Below, piece by piece: positions 54,101-60,862 of a stretch of DNA of 64,000 nt (position 1 is the first letter of the stretch; each line of letters begins with the position of its first letter). Under the pieces are notes generated by a model. That model saw only the letters and a list, made by a program, of their open reading frames with translations, was not told the origin of the DNA and made no database searches. The position numbers and the translations under genes were made by a program. Source of the stretch: Bacillus sp. AFS041924 (GTDB lineage: Bacteria; Bacillota; Bacilli; Bacillales; Bacillaceae_G); NCBI RefSeq assembly GCF_002577195.1, contig NZ_NULG01000017.1, forward strand, positions 14,143-78,142. The letters are read 5' to 3'.

Positions 54101-55124
54101 TGTTGATAAATTTATTGTAAAAAGTAATCCTATTTCATTGAAAACATCTTTTGACACTGCAAAGAAACAACCAGTTATTTCATGGACATCTTCAAATCTG
54201 GCAGAATCTTACAGTATTTATCGTAAAGAGTCTTCACAACCTAATTATGTTCAAGTAAATAAAACGACTACAACGTCTTACACGGATTCAACTGCAGTAC
54301 CAGGTAAAACATATGATTATGTGGCTGTAATTAATACAGCGGATAAAACAGAGACACCTTTTTCATCAGCTATTCATTACGTTTACGATGATGATATTAA
54401 AGGAAGTAAATCAATTACAGGTACTGTAAAAGGTAGTCTTAGCATTGATGCAAAGGACTTAAAAGATGTTTGGTCTAAGACATTAACTGCGGGTAAAACA
54501 TATGAGATTGCGTTAACTGGTCCTTCTAATGCTAACTTTGATTTATCATTATTCAATACTGGTTCATCAACTATTTATGATAAAAATAAACCTGCATTAA
54601 AAAAATCAGTTAGCACGACTTCTACTGAAAAAATCGTATTCAAACCAACGAAAACTGGAAAGTATTATATCGTCCCTTCAGCTGTAAAAGGCTCAGGTCA
54701 ATATAGTCTATCTGTTTCTGTACAAACAACGAAATCAGTAGAGAACAGCGATTCAAATGTTAAATACTCTGGAACTTGGTCTAAGTTAAAATATACAAGT
54801 GCTTCAGGCGGAACAATTAATGAAACAAAAGGTTCTACTGGATCACTTCAATATAACTTTACTGGAACAGAAATAACAGTGTATGCCTTAAAAGATAAGA
54901 ATATGGGAAAAGCTGACATCTATATAGATGGTAAAAAAGTAAAGCAAATTGATCTTTACTCATCAAGCCGAAAATATAAAATAAATGTATTCAATACTCA
55001 AAATCTACCAAATAAAGCACATACTATTAAAATCGTAGCAACTGGTACAAAATCTAGTGCTGCAACAAACAAGTTAATAAATGTAGATTCATTTAAATTA
55101 ACTCAATTTACTTTAGTTAAATAA
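51147..55124 (+). CDS. Large secreted S8 (subtilisin-like) protease with an inserted domain
   Basis: This encodes 1325 residues, with AAAGGGG before the ATG. A signal peptide covers 1-28 ('TGTVQA|A'). A Lys-rich segment and I9-like propeptide follow (about 80-165, 'GELVVKYKKKTTTGEISSF'). The S8 triad is Asp224 ('GVIDSGIDINHPDL'), His282 ('DEHGTHVSG') and Ser692 ('YYSGTSMATPH'), with oxyanion Asn375 ('AAAGNEG'). Between 'APGVDILSS' (about 430) and the Ser motif, about 255 residues are inserted with an alpha/beta Rossmann-like pattern. Behind the protease come a PPC domain (about 765-870), a beta-sandwich (about 875-995), an Fn3-like domain (about 1000-1080), a second PPC-like unit and a second copy of the beta-sandwich. 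No LPXTG anchor is seen, so it is released or held by the C-terminal domains. Confidence 0.92.
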   Translation: MKKKNYLAIPVSTMLLFSSIYTGTVQAASVTGANSTAVANQVNSGKNLRKSQMKEVPKASKKVLPKKAESKIETKLRDKLKGKESLTKHNYQTGELVVKYKKKTTTGEISSFQKKYSLKPSKKLKSLNAEVVKIPLGESTSEYISKLKKDSNVESVQPNYKYYASDFNNTVNYYDQLWGLNNTGQTINDSQGLKDIDVDAPESWGNYGSKLANQGAQVVVGVIDSGIDINHPDLAGKIWTNTKEIPDNKIDDDHNGYVDDVNGWDFYNHDNTVYDALDGDEHGTHVSGTIAGALEGKTTNDNKGVVGIAPNVKILPLKFIGPDGGTSADAIEAIEYAKSMGVKITNNSWGGDEYDPLLKDAIENSQSLFVAAAGNEGWDNDEGGSYPASFDSANILSVAAVDNKGNLASFSNYGAESVDVAAPGVDILSSVPKYPVDEITSALKIGQAGASAEINSGSYKAIFDGIGYEKITSETERQDAFNKALNYLDLDPTKKILLVQDDENDLADMLKDIPELSKIFKNYLPTYQTLLDGYKLEDNTVTISSEKSLSDSMDINKLSSYDAVVWFTGNAIGFNSEEGTTLTKSDTDALKNYLTNGGKLLLSGVNVLSGQEKSSLVKDTLHLNVYSDMGPSLNVEGLADGIYKNTNYAVNRFDLPYYIADYVQSNDSKTTYINTKYVSDYSQAYDYYSGTSMATPHTTGTAALLLGLNPNMSPEMLKLYTSAKGTKLNSLKELVGTGKIVKAKDLDSFDDNDTPGVPLDKSVLNGSLKLTNDHNNDKNDVYAVSLKEGQGITFSLNGQAGSDFDLYVYDESTESVNNKNGMVAYSENENSSNETIKFVAPNTGIYFVNVYDYKGAGNYKLYTGNFGGTYEDDSSSLTYNGEWMPVFNPQLSGQMAGVLNSSGDVNFTFVGYSIEWQGFKDPSQGIADVYIDGKKVTSKSLYNATFKSKQSIFKQDFTTYGTHSIKIVWTGNNDPAARKSATGINVDKFIVKSNPISLKTSFDTAKKQPVISWTSSNLAESYSIYRKESSQPNYVQVNKTTTTSYTDSTAVPGKTYDYVAVINTADKTETPFSSAIHYVYDDDIKGSKSITGTVKGSLSIDAKDLKDVWSKTLTAGKTYEIALTGPSNANFDLSLFNTGSSTIYDKNKPALKKSVSTTSTEKIVFKPTKTGKYYIVPSAVKGSGQYSLSVSVQTTKSVENSDSNVKYSGTWSKLKYTSASGGTINETKGSTGSLQYNFTGTEITVYALKDKNMGKADIYIDGKKVKQIDLYSSSRKYKINVFNTQNLPNKAHTIKIVATGTKSSAATNKLINVDSFKLTQFTLVK

Positions 55125-55143
55125 TAATTTAATCTTTAAAAAT

Positions 55144-55175
55144 CCTGATTGCTCCTTTAGGGGCATCAGGTTTTT
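55144..55175 (+). terminator. Terminator after the large subtilase
   Basis: CCTGATTGCTCC (55144-55155) pairs with GGGGCATCAGG (55160-55170) with a bulge, then seven T. Confidence 0.85.
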
Positions 55176-55373
55176 TTATTATAATTTCAAAGTAATAAAA
55201 ATTTACCTTTACTAAAGTGAAATAAAAGGTGACAAGTTTGTGTAAATTTTTTGAATATTATAGACGGTTTATCTATGTATTTGGTAAGATTAAGCAAAAA
55301 TAGATTGGTCATTTTATTTGCCAATCATTTAAGTATTGTAATAATTAGTGAATGAAATATGGAGGATTTAAGT

Positions 55374-56399
55374 TTGATGGAGAGGAAACCAAGAGTGTTT
55401 ATCGGTTCATCAGCGGAAGCTATTCATTATGTTGAAGCAGTATTTGAAGGTCTTAAACGAGATGCCGAAGTTACAATCTGGATGAATGCTTTTGATGAAC
55501 TAGAGTACACAATGGATGATTTGGAAAAACAACTGGATACAAATGACTTTGCAGTTTTCATTTTTACTCCTGATGATATTATAGAAATTCGTAAGGAGAA
55601 ATATTTGACGACAAGAGAAAATACAATGTTTGAAATGGGATTATTTTGGGGTCGATTAAAAAGAGGACGAGCCTTTTATATTATGCCAAATCATACGAAA
55701 GGCATAGTACATAAAAACTCAATGGAGCCGCTAAATTATCATTTACTTTCTGATTTAACTGGTCTTAATCCAATGAGATATGACATACGTGATGATCAGG
55801 ATATAGTTCAAGAAGTAGTTGGTGCTTGTATTAAAATAAAAAGAAAGATTAGAGAAAAAGGTTTATTTCCTGATTTCCAAAATAAAATTGATGATTTAAT
55901 CGTACAAAAAAAAGAAAGTGAAGTTGTAGCTAATTTTAGCACATTACTAACATTAGAACTCTTAAAATCCGACCGAAATAATGTTTCAATTTTCTTATCA
56001 GATAATTTTAAAAGAGCTCATAGCGTACCAGAAGGGTATGAAATAGATGATGTAGGAGTTTGGAAGGTAGAAGGAACTGATGGTCTAAAACATGTTGCTG
56101 GTAAAAAATCTAGAATCGATTTTTATCATTTTAATGTTAATGAAGGCATCGTTGATGATCGAATTTTTGTGATAGATAGTTATCTAAATAATGAAATCAT
56201 TTTCATTAAAAAAAGTGATTTTTACAACACATACTTAATATGCTATCCTATTGAAAATAGTATGGTTTTAACAGTCACTTTTTCAAGTGAAGAGTATGAT
56301 GCAATCGATTTAACTGAAGATGAAAAAGACTTTCTTTTAGGAAGAAATAAAAGGTTAATGAAAACAATAAACGAACTTTTTGGAGGTGTTTGTTTATGA
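55374..56399 (+). CDS. TIR-like (PCTIR/Cap12-type) nucleotide-binding protein with an unknown C-terminal domain
   Basis: About 341 residues. GGAGG (55361-55365) is eight bases before a TTG at 55374 and eleven before an ATG at 55377; the ATG at 55359 has no ribosome binding site and lies next to that GGAGG. Residues 8-125 match the predicted nucleotide-binding TIR-like domain: 'PRVFIGSSAEAIHYVEAV', 'DLEKQLDTNDFAVFIFTPDD' and 'TRENTMFEMGLFWGRLKRGR', whose Glu87 is at the place of the NADase Glu. The C-terminal 175 residues are not recognised. Helices at about 160-195, then 'NNVSIFL', 'DDRIFVIDSYL', 'TYLICYPIENSMVLTVTF' suggest a GAF-like sensor fold. TIR-like domains of this class cleave NAD+ in antiphage systems. 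The gene overlaps a 60-codon gene. Confidence 0.75.
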   Translation: MMERKPRVFIGSSAEAIHYVEAVFEGLKRDAEVTIWMNAFDELEYTMDDLEKQLDTNDFAVFIFTPDDIIEIRKEKYLTTRENTMFEMGLFWGRLKRGRAFYIMPNHTKGIVHKNSMEPLNYHLLSDLTGLNPMRYDIRDDQDIVQEVVGACIKIKRKIREKGLFPDFQNKIDDLIVQKKESEVVANFSTLLTLELLKSDRNNVSIFLSDNFKRAHSVPEGYEIDDVGVWKVEGTDGLKHVAGKKSRIDFYHFNVNEGIVDDRIFVIDSYLNNEIIFIKKSDFYNTYLICYPIENSMVLTVTFSSEEYDAIDLTEDEKDFLLGRNKRLMKTINELFGGVCL

Positions 56400-56578
56400 C
56401 AAGATATATCAACTTAAATGATGCTAAAAAAGAATCGAAGAAAGATTTCTATCCAAAAGTTGAAAAAGGTTTAGGTCAAAAAGGACTAGCTGATTTTAAT
56501 GGTAAAACTGAAAGAGGTATCGTTGTTCTTCGTCGTAAAGCAGAATACGGTACTCCAGATCAAATGAAAGCATATTAA
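56396..56578 (+). CDS. Small charged protein coupled to the TIR-like gene
   Basis: This encodes 60 residues. GGAGGTG (56382-56388) is seven bases before the ATG at 56396, which overlaps the stop of the TIR-like gene as ATGA. The frame extending to a TTG at 56390 is not needed. The protein is basic and soluble: MTRYINLNDAKKESKKDFYP, then a Gly-rich 'KVEKGLGQKGLADFNGK', then 'RGIVVLRRKAEYGTPDQMKAY'. I recognise no family. Tight coupling suggests a stoichiometric partner, such as a regulator, inhibitor or activator of the TIR-like protein. Confidence 0.65.
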   Translation: MTRYINLNDAKKESKKDFYPKVEKGLGQKGLADFNGKTERGIVVLRRKAEYGTPDQMKAY

Positions 56579-56583
56579 AACTT

Positions 56584-56613
56584 ATGGGTGACTAAACTAG
56601 TTACTCTTTTTTT
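56584..56613 (+). terminator. Terminator of the TIR-like two-gene unit
   Basis: GGGTGACT and AGTTACTC pair with G-T pairs around AAACT, followed by eight T. Its position shows that the two genes form a closed transcription unit on the 3' side. Confidence 0.7.
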
Positions 56614-56668
56614 TGTATAAAATTGTATCCATAACCGCAAAATGAATGAATTTTAGTCAAATTTAAAA

Positions 56669-56698
56669 AGCTCGGTGCTACCAAGCTATTATTTTTTT
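56669..56698. terminator. Second hairpin with T tract between convergent genes
   Basis: AGCT-c-GGT (56669-56676) pairs with ACC-a-AGCT (56680-56687), followed by a T-rich run on the plus strand and preceded by an A run. It could back up the upstream terminator or serve the minus-strand regulator. Confidence 0.45.
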
Positions 56699-56710
56699 AC
56701 TTTGAAAAAT

Positions 56711-57550
56711 CTATTCATTATTCATCAGTTTTCTTAACTTAGATTCTGTATTTGTATTTTCAACAGGGGTATAAACGCTACATCGTAAATCAATGTTTCC
56801 TTGAACTTGTAAAGATGTTAAGTTAAAAAGCATTTTTCCTGCTTTTGCATGTCGAAATTCTATTAAAACATCCGGGGCAGAACTTACTTCACTTTCATTC
56901 CAAAGCTCATGAAATTCTGGGTAATTTTGTTCCATCTCCTTAATAAATGAAGTATACCACTGGTCTCCTACATATTGTCCGTAATAAGTGCGAAAAATTG
57001 CTAAAAAGCCTTTTACAAAATGTACCCAATTTACTGCTAAACTTTTAAATTCCTTTCTAGAAAAGAGCAATTGAATTAGATTTCGTTTATCTGGTGGGAT
57101 TTGTTCAAAATCTAAAAAAACATGAGAGGCAGCCTGATTCCATCCAACAATGTGGCACCTTCGATCTGAAATAATGATTGGACAATTCCGTAATTCTTGT
57201 AATATTTTATTTAATGCCGGACTAATGACTGTTTCTCCTTCACTTGAGAATGAATGTTTCTCAGCTTCAGGTAAAGCAAGTGCATATAAATAGTTTCGTT
57301 CATCTTTATTTAATTGTAATGCATTAGAGATTGCATCTAATACTGAATTAGAAACTTTAATATCTCTCCCTTGCTCTAGCCATGTATACCAAGTTGTACT
57401 TACTCCTGCAATTTGTGCAACTTCTTCTCGACGTAGACCTGGGGTTCTTCTACGAGTTCCAACTGGTAATCCAACCATCTGTGGATTAAGCTTAGAGCGC
57501 TGTGTTTTCAGAAATTCTGACAATGCTTGTAGTCTTGTTTCAGGATTCAT
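56711..57550 (-). CDS. XRE-family regulator with MmyB-like ligand-binding domain
   Basis: This encodes 279 residues on the minus strand, with AGAAGGGAG before the ATG. An N-terminal HTH (about 8-85) contains 'RRRTPGLRREEVAQIAGVST' and 'WYTWLEQGRDIKVS'. The MmyB-like (MLTR_LBD) C-terminal domain contains 'ILQELRNCPIIISDRRCHIV' and 'GWNQAA'. Some members of this group bind fatty acids. The gene is divergent from a FabF-type gene with palindromes between them, so it probably senses a lipid or acyl ligand and controls that gene and itself. Confidence 0.88.
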   Translation of the reverse strand: MNPETRLQALSEFLKTQRSKLNPQMVGLPVGTRRRTPGLRREEVAQIAGVSTTWYTWLEQGRDIKVSNSVLDAISNALQLNKDERNYLYALALPEAEKHSFSSEGETVISPALNKILQELRNCPIIISDRRCHIVGWNQAASHVFLDFEQIPPDKRNLIQLLFSRKEFKSLAVNWVHFVKGFLAIFRTYYGQYVGDQWYTSFIKEMEQNYPEFHELWNESEVSSAPDVLIEFRHAKAGKMLFNLTSLQVQGNIDLRCSVYTPVENTNTESKLRKLMNNE

Positions 57551-57571
57551 TTAAAAACTCCCTTCTGAACG

Positions 57572-57625
57572 TAGTATAAATTATACTAGGATAAACTACA
57601 ACTTGTAATAGGATAAATACAAGTT
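57572..57625. promoter_or_regulatory. Two palindromes between the XRE regulator and fabF
   Basis: TAGTATAA-A-TTATACTA (57572-57588) is a perfect odd palindrome. AACTTGTA (57600-57607) and TACAAGTT (57618-57625) are perfect arms with a 10-base spacer. A direct repeat TAGGATAAA also occurs at about 57587-57595 and 57609-57617, 22 bases apart, two helical turns. Confidence 0.65.
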
Positions 57626-57657
57626 AAAATAAAGAAAAAGACTATGGAGGACTTAAT

Positions 57658-58890
57658 ATGAAAAGAATTGTTATAACTGGAATGGGCGTCATTTCACCAT
57701 TAGGAAATGATGTCGACACGGTTTGGAATAACTTAGTTAATGGATACTCGGGTATTTCGTCGATTGATACGTTGGATGTATCAACTATAAAAACGAAAGT
57801 AGCAGGTATTGTTCGTGACTTCGATGCAGAAGAAAGATGGGGAAAAAAGGAGGCTAGAAAATTAGATCGTTTTTGTCAGTTTGCCTTAGCAGCCGCTGAA
57901 CAAGCTTTGGAAAATTCACAATTACAATTAGACAAAATCGATCTTGAACGTTTAGGTGTATACGTAGGCTCAGGTATTGGAGGCATTAATACGTTTATTG
58001 AAAATGTAAATTTATTAAATGAAAGAGGACCAGGAAGAGTTAGTCCAAGTTTAGTACCGATGATTATATCAAATGCAGCTGCAGCTCAAATAAGTATTAG
58101 ATTGGGTGCACTTGGACCATCTTTATCACCTGTAACAGCTTGTTCAATAGGAAATTCGTCAATTGGCGAAGCATTTAATACGATTCGAAACGGTGAAGCG
58201 GATGTGATTTTTGCTGGTGGTACTGAGGCTGCAATATCTCAATTATCATTAGCAAGTTTTGGGAACGCTAAGGCACTATCGATTAATCCTGATCCTACTT
58301 CAGCAAGTCGACCCTTTGATGCACAAAGAGATGGCTTTGTCATGAGTGAAGGTGCCGGAGTTTTAGTATTAGAATCATTGGATCACGCAGTAAATCGAAA
58401 TGCACCAATCCTATGTGAAGTAATTGGTTACGGTGCTAGTTCTGACGCGTACCATATGGTAGCAACTCACCCGGAAGGACGCGGAGCATATATAGCAATG
58501 AGGAATGCATTAAATAGAGCAGAAATTTCAAGCCAAGATGTAGACGTTATTAGTGCACATGCTACAAGTACACCAATAGGAGATCTGTCAGAAACGTTAG
58601 CGATTAAAAGATTGTTTGGTGAACTTGCATATCGAATCCCAGTAACAGCAAATAAATCGATGCTTGGTCATATGCTTGGAGCAGCAGGTGGAGTAGAAGC
58701 AATTGCCTTAGTGAAAAGTCTGCAAGAAGGAATTATACCACCGACAATCAATTTAACTCAACCAGACTCAGATTGTGATTTAGACTATGTACCTGAAGGA
58801 GCAAGGAAGAAAGAATTAAACATTGGCGTCTCTAACTCATTTGGTTTTGGGGGACATAATTCAGCTATTGTATTGAAAAAGTATGTTTAA
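57658..58890 (+). CDS. Beta-ketoacyl-ACP synthase II (FabF-type, probable second copy)
   Basis: This encodes 410 residues, with TGGAGGA before the ATG. The Cys-His-His triad is Cys162 in 'VTACSIGNSSIGEAF', His301 in 'SAHATSTPIGD' and His338 in 'MLGHMLGAAGG', with Lys333 and the C-terminal 'NSFGFGGHNSAIVL'. It extends acyl-ACP chains with malonyl-ACP in fatty acid synthesis. It stands without fabH and with a dedicated regulator. The active-site context 'CSIGNSSI' differs from the usual 'CATGTNAI' of housekeeping FabF, so a specialised second copy is likely. Confidence 0.87.
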   Translation: MKRIVITGMGVISPLGNDVDTVWNNLVNGYSGISSIDTLDVSTIKTKVAGIVRDFDAEERWGKKEARKLDRFCQFALAAAEQALENSQLQLDKIDLERLGVYVGSGIGGINTFIENVNLLNERGPGRVSPSLVPMIISNAAAAQISIRLGALGPSLSPVTACSIGNSSIGEAFNTIRNGEADVIFAGGTEAAISQLSLASFGNAKALSINPDPTSASRPFDAQRDGFVMSEGAGVLVLESLDHAVNRNAPILCEVIGYGASSDAYHMVATHPEGRGAYIAMRNALNRAEISSQDVDVISAHATSTPIGDLSETLAIKRLFGELAYRIPVTANKSMLGHMLGAAGGVEAIALVKSLQEGIIPPTINLTQPDSDCDLDYVPEGARKKELNIGVSNSFGFGGHNSAIVLKKYV

Positions 58891-58925
58891 TACATCTAAT
58901 TGAATTGATTATTAGAAGATTAAAT

Positions 58926-58951
58926 AAGCCTCTTTTCGTTAAGAGGCTTTT
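58926..58951 (+). terminator. Terminator after the fabF-type gene
   Basis: AAGCCTCTT (58926-58934) pairs perfectly with AAGAGGCTT (58941-58949), followed by T residues. Confidence 0.85.
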
Positions 58952-58998
58952 AATCTTTTTAAAAGGTTTGAGTTCATAATTAGTATTTTATTATCCAG

Positions 58999-59766
58999 TT
59001 ATGAATTTAGATGACTCTGTCTTTTTATAACTAAATTCAAAAATAGATAAATTACATAAAAGAAAAATACAACACTTAAGCCTACTATGAGAAGAAGCAA
59101 TAAATAAACTAGGTTGAAATGAAGTCCAAAAGTTGTAGTCTCTTTACCTAACTTATAAAAATATTCTAATGGTGTTCCATTTTCGGGAGCCATTGTATAA
59201 AAGTAATTTGATGAAAAAGGAGGCATCCATTTCATGAACAAATTATTCACAAAGATCGATAGAATGAACATTAAAATAATAAAAGATAATGAATGTCTCA
59301 AAACTTTAATCTTAATATGAACCATTTTATTGAAATACGCCCACAATACGACTCCAACAATTAGCATATGTCCAAAAAGATACGCCATACCTTGCCATGT
59401 GAGAAGTGAATGATAGTTAGTAAGACCATTAGCAAATAGTATACTAACTAAAGCAGCAGGAAGATTGAAACAAAAAGCGATTGTAAATAGTAAATCACTT
59501 TCAAATAAAAATGCAAAAAACAATATAAAATTAGCAAGATGGCAAATTTGTAGTGGAATTTCTTCAGGGGCAATTTGATTTACATTATGATAAATTTCTA
59601 TATTACGACAAACTAATAGAGCGATTCCAATAAGCGAGAATCCCATACCAATCAATCGCAATGTTTTATAATTAAAACGTCTAAATAGAAAATAAAACAA
59701 AGTGACAAAAATAAACGGGCTCGACATAAATAAAAAATGGAAAGGACTCCACATTTGAAAGGTCAT
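58999..59766 (-). CDS. YwaF-family (TIGR02206) integral membrane protein
   Basis: This encodes 255 residues on the minus strand with about seven membrane helices. Family features include an early 'FQMWSPFHFLFM', 'EEIPLQICHLANFI' with the conserved Gln-Ile-Cys-His, and 'LLTWQGMAYLFGHMLIVGVV'. The function of YwaF is unknown. The ribosome binding site is poor (AAGG about 13 bases before the first ATG), so the start is uncertain; a second Met lies at codon 5. Confidence 0.78.
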   Translation of the reverse strand: MTFQMWSPFHFLFMSSPFIFVTLFYFLFRRFNYKTLRLIGMGFSLIGIALLVCRNIEIYHNVNQIAPEEIPLQICHLANFILFFAFLFESDLLFTIAFCFNLPAALVSILFANGLTNYHSLLTWQGMAYLFGHMLIVGVVLWAYFNKMVHIKIKVLRHSLSFIILMFILSIFVNNLFMKWMPPFSSNYFYTMAPENGTPLEYFYKLGKETTTFGLHFNLVYLLLLLIVGLSVVFFFYVIYLFLNLVIKRQSHLNS

Positions 59767-60862
59767 TGAACAATACTTACCTTCATGAAGTAAAATACAC
59801 TTGTTTTCAACGCAATTTACCCCCTACATTTTATTTGAAATCTGTCTCGGGAAAAAACGTATCAATAAGCGATTAAAGATAGAACTAAAGTAAAATCAAA
59901 TAACACCTATTATTGATTTATTCAAAAAAAAATTAGAAAGAACTTATAACATTTACTGTAAATTTTTAAATTTAAGAGATGGAGAAATTACACATAGAAA
60001 AAAATCGGTATTATGTATTAAGCAAGAAAAGTAATCTATTATATTCCATGTCTTTATATAAAGTTATTAATCTATTAGAAAATGTATTTTAAAAGAAATT
60101 TTTGAACGCAATTCATTAACTATGTTTTCCTTTTGAGTAGACTGTATAAATTTATTAATCAAATTAATACAATGGTTCTTATCTGTATACCGCATTAATG
60201 TTTCAATATCCTCGTCAATAAAAATATCATATAAAACCCTCTCAAGCGGCCTTATTCCTATCTTAAAAATAAAATCAATTAACTAATTAGCTCATTTAAA
60301 TATAACTATTTCATTTCTAATCTATTGCGAGCCCTCGATTTAAACAACATCAAAATTTTTTTATACTACGATTCATTACATTACACCATTTTTAAAAAAT
60401 ATATAGTTAGATTCTTTATGAGTAATTAATAACGTTTTTTCCTAATTTAAAGTGGTTAGTTCATAGAATACAGTACTAATGACTTAGTTTTTATCTTTCA
60501 ACATATTATTATCTAATTTTTTAATCAAAACCATCTAAAATTCTGTATTGTTCGCATATACAACAATTTATTACATTTATATTGGCTTCAGATATTTTTA
60601 AAAGGAGGGTAAGTAGAAGGTTTTTAATTGATTCGGGAGGAAGGTGGAGAACGAAGAAAAAAAGAGATTTTTTAAACACGATTACCAATTCGTCGTCTTT
60701 AACAAAAATACTTAATAAAACTTATTTGGAGAAGATTATAAAATCAATTCGAGACGAAATTATAGAGGTTATATAACTACAAAATTATGATAAAAATTAT
60801 GCCGTTTAATTGATGACTTAATCTAAAATTAAAATGCTATTTTTAATAGAGGAGATAACTAA
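59767..60862. other. Long AT-rich gap with only a possible gene remnant
   Basis: About 1.1 kb with almost no coding signal. A minus-strand frame at 60067-60270 may be a gene fragment. A 64-codon plus-strand frame at 60582-60776 starts with TTG without a matched ribosome binding site and is not called. GAGGAG at 60849-60854 belongs to the next gene. Such an extended AT-rich gap is unusual beside the compact gene spacing elsewhere. Confidence 0.45.
60067..60270 (-). pseudogene. Possible C-terminal gene fragment
   Basis: On the minus strand a frame runs IDFIFKIGIRPLERVLYDIF, then 'IDEDIETLMRYTDKNHCINL', then 'INKFIQSTQKENIVNELRSK' and ends at 60067. It has protein-like composition and no start codon until the Met of 'TLMRYTDK'. 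It looks like the tail of a gene whose front has been lost. The family is not recognised, and a chance frame cannot be excluded. Confidence 0.25.

Noticed and set aside
56669-56698. Possibility that the double hairpin after the TIR-like unit is a riboswitch or retron-like RNA
   Set aside because: The stems are short and T-flanked, which terminators explain; no reverse transcriptase is nearby.
60582-60776. 64-codon frame starting with TTG, basic product
   Set aside because: AAGGAGGG lies inside it rather than before the start, and the composition is that of AT-rich non-coding DNA.
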